DNA of 64,000 nucleotides from Stenotrophomonas indicatrix (GTDB lineage: Bacteria > Pseudomonadota > Gammaproteobacteria > Xanthomonadales > Xanthomonadaceae): positions 3,968,001 through 4,032,000 of the forward strand of contig NZ_PEJS01000001.1 in NCBI RefSeq assembly GCF_002750975.1, in the 5' to 3' direction. How positions within the stretch are numbered: the stretch's first letter is position 1; every line of letters begins with the position of its first letter. This document shows positions 57,991 to 64,000 of the stretch, piece by piece. The notes under the pieces are model-generated. The model searched no databases, was not told where the DNA came from, and worked only from the letters and a program-made list of their open reading frames with translations. The translations under genes and the position numbers were made by a program.

Positions 57991-58149
57991 GTCCACGGGA
58001 CGATAACCCGGGAAGAGCCGTGATTGTGTCGGAAAGCCGACACCGGGGAAAGCCGTCACGCGACGATGGCGGCGCGATCGACGGCGTTTCCCCGTTGAGG
58101 TTCAGCAATGTGGCGGCGCCGTTCAGGCTGCGCCACCGGTCGGCAGCGC

Positions 58150-58590
58150 TTACTTGACCTTGGCGTAGGTGCCCTTCAGGGCCACGCCGGCGACGAAGGT
58201 GCCGGCCCAGCACTCGTAGTTGGTCGCGCTCTTGAACTCGTTCTTCTTGTAGTAGCTGACGATGTCGACCACGGCGTTGGCGCCGCGCGACTTGGCACCG
58301 TCCTGCAGGGCCAGCAGTGCCGACAGCGCGACCCAGTTGCAGGCCTCGACGTCGCTCTTGTTGGCGGCGTTGGTCTTCTTGTTGGTCACGTCTTCGCCCA
58401 GGCGCTGCTGCACGCTGACCGGCTGGCCGGCCAGGTAGAAGCGCACGCTGCCGTCGATGCCGGCATCTTTGGCGGCCTGCGAACTGATCAGCTCGCGCAG
58501 GGACTGTTCGACGCGGGTATCGCGCGCCGAAGCGGTGGAAGTCAGGGCCAGCAGCGCGGTGGCAGTGGCGATCAGCAGGGTGCGGCGCAT
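58150..58590 (-). CDS. Small secreted protein, unknown function
   Basis: 146 residues with a Sec signal (MRRTLLIATATALLALTSTASA) and AAGGAGACG before the start. The mature part has helices with charged residues (RVEQSLRELISSQAAKDAGI) and a C-terminal domain (ACNWVALSALLALQDGAKSRGANAVVDIVSYY, YECWAGTFVAGVALKGTY) resembling YbjQ-like small domains and proteins mis-annotated as excinuclease subunits. Two cysteines could form a disulfide. It is 37 bp downstream of the last aryl polyene ketosynthase gene, so it is a likely distal member of that operon. The stop is TAA. Confidence 0.75.
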   Translation of the reverse strand: MRRTLLIATATALLALTSTASARDTRVEQSLRELISSQAAKDAGIDGSVRFYLAGQPVSVQQRLGEDVTNKKTNAANKSDVEACNWVALSALLALQDGAKSRGANAVVDIVSYYKKNEFKSATNYECWAGTFVAGVALKGTYAKVK

Positions 58591-58627
58591 CGGAACGTCT
58601 CCTTGTTGGGGTGCGGGTACGGCGGGG

Positions 58628-59866
58628 TCACGCGCTCCAGCGGCGGAACACCAGCGAGGTGTTGATGCCGCCGAAGGCGAAGTTGTTGCTCATCACGTAC
58701 TCGGCCTGCAGCTCGCGGCCTTGCCCGGTGATGAAGTCGAGCTGGCCGCAACGCGGGTCCACCTCGACCAGGTTCAGGGTGGGCGCGAACCAGCCGGCGC
58801 GCATCATTTCGATGCTCATCCAGGCTTCGAACGCGCCGCAACCGCCCAGCATGTGGCCGACGTAGCTCTTCAACGAGCTGATCGGCACGCGGCTGCCGAA
58901 CACCTGGGCAGTGGCCTGGGTCTCGGCGATGTCGCCGTGGTCGGTGGCGGTGCCATGGGCGTTCACGTAGTCGATCTGCGCCGGCTGCAGACCGGCGTCT
59001 TCCAGCGCCAGGCGCATGGCCTGGGCCATGGTATCGGCGCTGGGCTGGGTGACGTGCTGGCCGTCGCTGTTGGTGCCGTAACCGACGATCTCGGCGAGGA
59101 TGGTCGCGCCGCGTGCCTGCGCGTGTTCCAGATCCTCCAGGATCAGCGTGCAGGCGCCCTCGCCCAGCACCAGGCCATCGCGGCCGGCATCGAACGGGCG
59201 CGGGGTGGTGTGCGGTGCGTCGTTGCGCGTGCTGGTGGCAAACAGGGTGTCGAACACCGCCGCAGCCGTGGCGTCGAGCTGTTCGGCACCACCGGCCACC
59301 ATCACCGTCTGCTTGCCGCTGCGGATCGCTTCATAGCCGGCGCCCACGCCCTGGCTGCCCGACGTACAGGCGCTGGAAGTGGTGTAGACACGCCCGGACA
59401 AGCCGAAGAACACACCGATGTTGACCGGCGCGGTGTGGCTCATCATCTTCAGGTAGGTGGTGGCGCTGATGCCGTCGGTGGTGAACTCATGCAGCATGCG
59501 GCCGAATTCGCCGGTGGCTTCGTGGCTGCCCGACGACGAGCCATAGGCCACGCCGGTACGGCCACTGCGCAGCACCGGGTGCTCGAACAGGCCCGCCTCA
59601 CGCAGGGCGACCTCGGTGGCGCGCACCGACATGATCGCCACCTTGCCCATCGAGCGGGTGGTCTTGCGGTTGTAGTTCGGCGGCAGCTCGTAGTCCTGCG
59701 CCGGCGCGGCAAGCTTGGTGTTCAGGCCCGCGTACACATCCCATTCCGGCATCGAACGCACCGCATTGCGGCAGCTGCGCAGATGGGCCTGGATGGTCGG
59801 CCAGTCGTGGCCGAGCGGACTGATGGCGGCAGCACCGGTGACCACCACGCGACGATCGGCGGCCAT
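58628..59866 (-). CDS. apeR: Beta-ketoacyl-ACP synthase of the aryl polyene pathway (ApeR-like)
   Basis: 412 residues. The thiolase-fold catalytic triad is visible: Cys in TTSSACTSGSQGVGAG, His in VNAHGTATDHGD and His in SLKSYVGHMLGGCGAFEA, with the FabF-like ending MSNNFAFGGINTSLVFRRW. In aryl polyene pathways such ketosynthases perform the decarboxylative chain extension on ACP-bound polyenes. It is the last of five overlapping genes; its ATG overlaps the ketoreductase stop (TGATG). The symbol rests on order (ApeO, P, Q, R) in described enterobacterial clusters. FabF-type fatty acid synthesis is the alternative, made unlikely by the context. Confidence 0.8.
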   Translation of the reverse strand: MAADRRVVVTGAAAISPLGHDWPTIQAHLRSCRNAVRSMPEWDVYAGLNTKLAAPAQDYELPPNYNRKTTRSMGKVAIMSVRATEVALREAGLFEHPVLRSGRTGVAYGSSSGSHEATGEFGRMLHEFTTDGISATTYLKMMSHTAPVNIGVFFGLSGRVYTTSSACTSGSQGVGAGYEAIRSGKQTVMVAGGAEQLDATAAAVFDTLFATSTRNDAPHTTPRPFDAGRDGLVLGEGACTLILEDLEHAQARGATILAEIVGYGTNSDGQHVTQPSADTMAQAMRLALEDAGLQPAQIDYVNAHGTATDHGDIAETQATAQVFGSRVPISSLKSYVGHMLGGCGAFEAWMSIEMMRAGWFAPTLNLVEVDPRCGQLDFITGQGRELQAEYVMSNNFAFGGINTSLVFRRWSA

Positions 59867-60597
59867 CAGATCATCCCTCCGTTGACCGAGATCACCTGGC
59901 GGGTGATGTAGCCGGCCGGCTCGGACAGCAGGAACGCGACCGTGGCCGCCACTTCCTCGGGACGGCCGACGCGGCCGGCCGGGATCAGCTTCAATGCGTG
60001 TTCGACCACTTCTTCGTTGAGCATGTCGGTCTCGATCAGGCCCGGCGCCACGCAGTTGACGGTGATCTGGCGGCTGGCCAGTTCCAGCGCCAATGCCTTG
60101 CTGGCACCGATGATGCCGGCCTTGGCCGCACTGTAATTGACCTGGCCACGGTTGCCGGCCACGCCCGACACCGAGGACAGGGTGACGATGCGGCCCGGCT
60201 TGCGCCGCCGCACCATCGGCATGATCAGCGGATGCAGCACGTTGTAGAAACCGTCCAGGTTGGTGTGGATCACCTGGTCCCAGTCGTCCTCGGACAATGC
60301 CGGGAACGCGCCGTCACGGGCGATGCCGGCATTGCACACCACGCCGTAATAGGCGCCATGTGCCTCCACGTCAGCCTCCAGCGCAGCACGCGCGGCAGCA
60401 CGGTCGGCCACGTCGAAGGCCAGCACGCGCGCCTGCCGGCCCAGCGCCTGGATCTCGTCGGCCACCGCCTGTGCTTCTTCCACACGGCTGCGGCAATGCA
60501 CCACCACGTCGAAGCCATCGCGCGCGATACGCAGCGCAATGGCCCGGCCGATGCCCCGGCTCGCGCCGGTCACCAGCACGCTTGGATTCCCTGTCAT
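59866..60597 (-). CDS. apeQ: 3-oxoacyl-ACP reductase of the aryl polyene pathway (ApeQ-like)
   Basis: 243 residues from MTGNPSVLVTGASRGIGRAI at 60597. It is a classical SDR: GASRGIGRAIA cofactor loop, NAGIARDGAF, catalytic Ser in VTLSSVSG, YSAAKAG with Tyr and Lys, and the C-terminal VISVNGGMI. It reduces the beta-keto group of the growing ACP-bound chain with NADPH. It overlaps the dehydratase stop (ATGA at 60594-60597) and the ketosynthase start (TGATG). Close to FabG, but embedded in a polyene operon. Confidence 0.83.
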   Translation of the reverse strand: MTGNPSVLVTGASRGIGRAIALRIARDGFDVVVHCRSRVEEAQAVADEIQALGRQARVLAFDVADRAAARAALEADVEAHGAYYGVVCNAGIARDGAFPALSEDDWDQVIHTNLDGFYNVLHPLIMPMVRRRKPGRIVTLSSVSGVAGNRGQVNYSAAKAGIIGASKALALELASRQITVNCVAPGLIETDMLNEEVVEHALKLIPAGRVGRPEEVAATVAFLLSEPAGYITRQVISVNGGMI

Positions 60598-61052
60598 GCC
60601 TGTCCACTCTCCAGATAGGCCATCGAGTCGGCCGGTTCGAACACCGACACGTTGGCAACCGCCCATTCTTCTTCGCCTGCCAGGATGCGGCAGGCGAACA
60701 TCCCTAATCCATTGTCGCCCAACAGCTCGCAACGCGCCTGTACCTGCAGGCGGGTGCCACTGGGGAAACTGCTGCGCGTGCTGGTATAGCGCCGGCTGCC
60801 AAGCAGGAAGCCCAGCTGCGGCGGGTTGCCGGCCGTGCGTGCGCGGCAGCCGGCCCAGGCAGCGATGGCCTGGGCCATGTATTCGATGCCGACCCATGCC
60901 GGGACCGCACCGTCTTCGATGAACAGGCCGGCCTCGGGCACCACCAGTTCCGCCTCGATGCCGTCCTGGTCCCAGCGCAGGATGCGGTCCAGCAGGCACA
61001 TGTCCTGGCGGTGCGGCACCACCTCTTCGATGGCATACAGCGGCATGTTCAT
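60594..61052 (-). CDS. apeP: 3-hydroxyacyl-ACP dehydratase of the aryl polyene pathway (ApeP-like)
   Basis: 152 residues from MNMPLYAIEEVVPHRQDMCL at 61052. It is a short hotdog-fold dehydratase: VPHRQDMCLLDRILRWD holds the His of the active site, and PAWVGIEYMAQAIAAWAGCR is the substrate helix with the Glu, resembling FabA/FabZ-like domains. The tail has LGSRRYTSTRSSFPSG. It dehydrates the 3-hydroxyacyl intermediate to the conjugated double bond of the polyene. Overlaps both neighbours by ATGA. Confidence 0.83.
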   Translation of the reverse strand: MNMPLYAIEEVVPHRQDMCLLDRILRWDQDGIEAELVVPEAGLFIEDGAVPAWVGIEYMAQAIAAWAGCRARTAGNPPQLGFLLGSRRYTSTRSSFPSGTRLQVQARCELLGDNGLGMFACRILAGEEEWAVANVSVFEPADSMAYLESGQA

Positions 61053-62236
61053 CGGCGCTCCAGTGCCAGCACGGCATTGCTGCCGCCGAAGGCGAACGAA
61101 TTGCTCAGCACCCGCCGCGGCAGCTGCTGCAGGAAGGTCGCCGGGGCTACCAGCGGCAACGCCGGCAGCGCCGGATCGGCCACGCCGTCCCACCAGTGCG
61201 GCGGCAGCTGCTGCTGCGGATTCTCGGCCAGCAGGATCCAGCACAGCGCCGCTTCGATCGCACCGGACGCACCCAGCGTGTGGCCGGTCAGTGGCTTGGT
61301 CGAACTGGCCGGCACGGCGGTGCCCAGCACCTGCGCCACGGCGTGGCTTTCCATGGCGTCGTTGTGGCCTGTCGCGGTGCCATGCAGGTTCACGTAATCC
61401 ACTTCCGAAGGTGCCCAGCCAGCACGCTGCAACGCCTGCTGCAGGGCATCGATGGCACCCAGACCCTGCGGGTCCGGTGCCGACATATGGTGCGCGTCGG
61501 CCGACTCACCCCACCCCGCCAGGCTGACCGGGCCTGCATCGCGGGTCAGCAGGAACAGCGCGGCGCCCTCGCCGATGTTGATCCCGCAGCGATGCTGCGA
61601 GAACGGATTGCAGCGCACTGCGGAGACCGATTCCAGCGCGCTGAACCCGGCGACGGTGAACCGGCACAGGGAATCGGCACCACCGGCGATGACCGCATCG
61701 ACGATGCCCGAACGCAGCATGCGCGCGGCCGACATCAACGCCTTGGCGCTGGACGAACAGGCCGTGGACAGCGTCCAGGCCGGGCCCAGCGCACCGCTGC
61801 GCTCACGCACGAACTGCGCGGCGGTGCCCATTTCCTGCTGTGCGTAGTCGAACCCTTCAGGCCAATGGCCGTGTTCGGCGCGGGTACGCAGCGCCTGTTC
61901 GGATTCACCGATGCCCGAGGTGCTGGTGCCCAGCACCACCGCCACACGCTCGGCGCCGTAACGGTTGATGGCATCGGCAACGGCCGGCGCGATCTGCGCC
62001 AGTGCCACGTCCAGCAGAGCATTGTTGCGGCCACGCAGGGACACCGGCAGTTCTTCCAGCGTCGGCAGCGGGCTGTGCACTTCGCCCAGCGCGAGGGTGC
62101 GACCCGGCAGCAGGCTGGCGTTGTCGCTCAGGCCGCCGGGCGCATCGGCAAACAGCGCAGCAGCCACCGCGGTGCGGCCCTCGCCCAACGCGCAGACCAC
62201 GCCGAGGTCGTTCAGGAAAATGGGAGCGCTCTTCAT
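61049..62236 (-). CDS. apeO: Beta-ketoacyl-ACP synthase of the aryl polyene pathway (ApeO-like)
   Basis: 395 residues from MKSAPIFLNDLGVVCALGEG at 62236. The Cys nucleophile is in LSTACSSSAKALMSAARML, the first His in VNLHGTATGHNDAMES and the second in TKPLTGHTLGASGAIEAAL, so it appears catalytically intact rather than a chain-length factor. The ending VLSNSFAFGGSNAVLALERR is family-typical. It extends the ACP-bound polyene chain. A longer frame to 62431 is rejected because it overlaps the lipoprotein gene in another frame and lacks similarity. Coupled by ATGA overlaps on both sides. Confidence 0.82.
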   Translation of the reverse strand: MKSAPIFLNDLGVVCALGEGRTAVAAALFADAPGGLSDNASLLPGRTLALGEVHSPLPTLEELPVSLRGRNNALLDVALAQIAPAVADAINRYGAERVAVVLGTSTSGIGESEQALRTRAEHGHWPEGFDYAQQEMGTAAQFVRERSGALGPAWTLSTACSSSAKALMSAARMLRSGIVDAVIAGGADSLCRFTVAGFSALESVSAVRCNPFSQHRCGINIGEGAALFLLTRDAGPVSLAGWGESADAHHMSAPDPQGLGAIDALQQALQRAGWAPSEVDYVNLHGTATGHNDAMESHAVAQVLGTAVPASSTKPLTGHTLGASGAIEAALCWILLAENPQQQLPPHWWDGVADPALPALPLVAPATFLQQLPRRVLSNSFAFGGSNAVLALERR

Positions 62237-62787
62237 TCCTGGCCGGCCATGTCGATCGATTCGATGCGCAGGGTGTAGCCCTCGGCGCGGTTGTCCAGCT
62301 GCACGCTGCCATCGCCCAGGCGCTGCAGCTGCAGCCACACGGTGCCGTCGCGGGACAGGCTGCGCTGGCGGCCGTCGTCGCTCACCTGCCAGCCGGCCGG
62401 CAGCGCGGCGGCAATGGCGTCCGTCGGCCACAGCGCGAACTGCAGGTCATCCAGTACGCGTTCGGCACGTACCTGTGGCGGCAGCCACGGTGCACGCTGC
62501 TGGGTCAGCTGCTGGCCGTCCCACTGCAGGCGCACGCCGGTCTGGCCCATCGCCTGCACGGCCAGCCGCACCTGCTGCGCATCGGCTTCCAGCAGCGCAT
62601 CCAGATCACGCTCGTGGCTGCCGAAGCGGAAGTGCAGCTGCTGCTGCAGGGCCAACGGCGCCGGCAGGCTGGACGGTGCCAGCCGCAGCGGCGGCAGGTC
62701 GACCAGCGGCCGCGGCATGCGGCTGGCACAGGCGGCCAGCAGCAGGCACAGCAGGACCGCGGAGAGGCGGACGATCAGGCGCTGCAC
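62233..62787 (-). CDS. DUF3261-type lipoprotein of the aryl polyene operon
   Basis: 184 residues from a GTG at 62787 with GGAGG just upstream; it overlaps the FAD-enzyme gene end by 13 bp. VQRLIVRLSAVLLCLLLAACAS is a lipoprotein signal with its Cys. The rest is beta-rich (LALQQQLHFRFGSHERDLDALLEAD, GVRLQWDGQQL, DGSVQLDNRAEGYTLRIES), like outer-membrane LolA/LolB-type fold proteins that carry lipids. It may shuttle or anchor the aryl polyene in the envelope. DUF3261 genes occupy this place in described aryl polyene clusters; a start at a GTG and the order fit that. Confidence 0.78.
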   Translation of the reverse strand: MQRLIVRLSAVLLCLLLAACASRMPRPLVDLPPLRLAPSSLPAPLALQQQLHFRFGSHERDLDALLEADAQQVRLAVQAMGQTGVRLQWDGQQLTQQRAPWLPPQVRAERVLDDLQFALWPTDAIAAALPAGWQVSDDGRQRSLSRDGTVWLQLQRLGDGSVQLDNRAEGYTLRIESIDMAGQE

Positions 62788-64000
62788 AGTTCCTCCAGCA
62801 CGCGCATGCGACGGCCACTGTCGTCGGCCACATACGGATTGTTGGTGTCCCAGGCGTAGCCGGCCAGGATGGAGCTGATCATGTCGCGTACCTGCGGCTG
62901 CTGGTCGGGGTGGTAGATGATCTTCTGGAAGCCGCCCTGGTACCAGCTTTCGACGAAGCGGCGGAAGGTTTTCACACCGGCACGCAGCGGAATCGAGAAT
63001 TCGCTTTCCCAGTCCACGGTCTCGCCCGCGTAACGGCGCTTCAGGCATTCGCTGGCCAGCTGCGCCGACTTGAACGCGATGGTGACGCCGGAGGAGAACA
63101 CCGGGTCGAGGAACTCACCGGCGTTGCCCAGCAGCGCATAGCCCGGGCCCCACAGCGAGCTGACATTGGCCGAATAGCCGGTGATGCGGCGCACCGGCAG
63201 CACCGCCCATTCGGCATTGGCCAGCAGCGAGGTCAGGTTCGGATCCTCGCCGACGATGGCCTGCAGCTTCTGCAGGTCGTCGCCTTCGTAGCGCTCGAAG
63301 AACGATGGCTCGGCGACCACGCCCAGCGAGCAGCAGCCGTTGGAGAACGGAATCGTCCAGTACCAGACGTCGATGTGCTCGGGATGGGTGGTGATCAGGA
63401 TCTTGTTGCGGTCGAATTCCGCTTCGGCCGGGATGTTGTCGCGCACGTGGCAGAAGATCGCGCCGCGCACCGGGAAGTTGGACGGTGATTCCAGGTCCAG
63501 CAGGCGTGGCAGCAGGCGCGCGAAGCCAGAGGCGTCGAGGATGAAATCGGCTTCGATGCGGTACTCGCTGCCATCGGGGCGGCGCACGCTCACCAGCGGC
63601 TGCTCGCCCGGCTCGACGGACAGCACTTCGTCACCGAAGCGCAGGGTCGCGCCCATGCGCTCGGCGCCGCGCGCCAGCACGTTGTCGAAGTCGGCGCGCT
63701 GCACCTGGTAGGTGGTGCCCCAGCCCGGTGAGAACTTCTTCCTGAAGTCGAACGCGGTGCGCGCTTTCCCGTGCACGAAGGCCGCGCCGTTCTTGTACTG
63801 GAAGCCTGCCTCGACCACGTCCTGCAGCAGGCCGGCCGCTTCGATGTATTCCATGCTCTGCGGCAGCAGGCTCTCGCCGATGGAGAAGCGCGGGAACTGC
63901 TGGCGCTCCAGCATCAGCACCTTGCGGCCCTGTTGGCGCAGCATCGCCGCGGCCACCGAACCGGCCGGGCCGGCGCCGATGATCAGGATCTCGGTACGTT
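62775..64000 (-). CDS. FAD-dependent oxidoreductase, tryptophan-halogenase-like (partial at the right edge)
   Basis: The reading frame continues off the window at 64000. The readable part starts RTEILIIGAGPAGSVAAAML, so at most a few N-terminal residues are missing. Family blocks: the FAD loop GAGPAGSVAA, FSIGESLLPQSMEYIEAAGL, the FLDASGFARLLPRL region, WGPGYALLGNAGEFLDPVFSSGV (second FAD motif). It lacks the obvious GWxWxIP motif of flavin-dependent halogenases (WYWTIPFSNGCCSLG is the nearest), so halogenation is doubtful. Such flavoproteins occur in xanthomonadin-type pigment clusters, where brominated aryl polyenes are made. It is the first gene of the operon in the window. Confidence 0.82.
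   Translation of the reverse strand, partial: RTEILIIGAGPAGSVAAAMLRQQGRKVLMLERQQFPRFSIGESLLPQSMEYIEAAGLLQDVVEAGFQYKNGAAFVHGKARTAFDFRKKFSPGWGTTYQVQRADFDNVLARGAERMGATLRFGDEVLSVEPGEQPLVSVRRPDGSEYRIEADFILDASGFARLLPRLLDLESPSNFPVRGAIFCHVRDNIPAEAEFDRNKILITTHPEHIDVWYWTIPFSNGCCSLGVVAEPSFFERYEGDDLQKLQAIVGEDPNLTSLLANAEWAVLPVRRITGYSANVSSLWGPGYALLGNAGEFLDPVFSSGVTIAFKSAQLASECLKRRYAGETVDWESEFSIPLRAGVKTFRRFVESWYQGGFQKIIYHPDQQPQVRDMISSILAGYAWDTNNPYVADDSGRRMRVLEELCSA

Overview
This window looks like chromosomal DNA of a Stenotrophomonas, most likely of the maltophilia complex. The evidence is a uniformly high GC content, more than thirty GTAG-headed REP hairpins of the SMAG type known from that species, a 741-residue dipeptidyl peptidase IV with Ser610/Asp685/His717, Xanthomonadaceae-style small lipoproteins, and an aryl polyene (xanthomonadin-like) operon. 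I see no phage, plasmid, insertion sequence, CRISPR array, rRNA or tRNA. The genes are mostly core and housekeeping genes in short operons; the unusual material is in the intergenic DNA.

Layout. 1-1000: ygiC/ygiB-type pair. 1001-1424: structured repeat, then ilvD (1425-3263), a secreted protein, dinG, a small membrane protein with aroE, and a secreted beta-propeller protein. 8361-8560: tandem REP array. 8585-16543: SHOCT protein, hemB, bestrophin, small envelope proteins, a DUF885 peptidase, a Coa1-like protein and DPP IV. 16757-24883: yfcG-type GST, YqhA-type protein, a TonB-domain lipoprotein, an AraC regulator, a hydrolase/ABC exporter operon, a GGDEF remnant and a DUF1203 protein. 25120-27677: two tandem AA10 chitin/cellulose monooxygenases. 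27743-30342: ferredoxin-NADP reductase divergent from a yadGH-type ABC exporter. 30343-31015: a gene-free island with two further copies of the structured repeat. 31016-41000: ketopantoate-reductase-like and epimerase genes, tatD, hrpB, rluE, a methyltransferase, an aldo-keto reductase, and an Rrf2 regulator with its flavoprotein. 41147-54087: chemoreceptor, LysR/MFS pair, dkgB, a hydrolase, YbjQ, a Pat-type acyltransferase, mgtE and a KefC-type antiporter. 54399-57990: YcgL with a giant membrane-anchored ankyrin protein. 58150-64000: aryl polyene genes running off the right edge.

How genes work together. Several operons are translationally coupled by ATGA or TGATG overlaps: hydrolase-natA-natB-like, yadG-yadH, and the aryl polyene chain. 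The two monooxygenases form a secreted polysaccharide-attack module. The Rrf2 gene and its thioredoxin-reductase-like partner form a probable autoregulated redox unit.

Main discovery candidate. A roughly 100-bp element occurs three times (1163-1264, 30447-30548 on the minus strand, 30809-30914). Each copy has long pairing outer arms around two small hairpins. All six hairpin loops fit A-N-G-G-A-N closed by a C-G pair, the two loops always start 23 nt apart, and stem differences between copies are compensated on the partner strand. These are the hallmarks of RsmA/CsrA binding sites in decoy RNAs. In addition, four of the six TAG stop codons in the window are supplied by the GTAG end of a REP.
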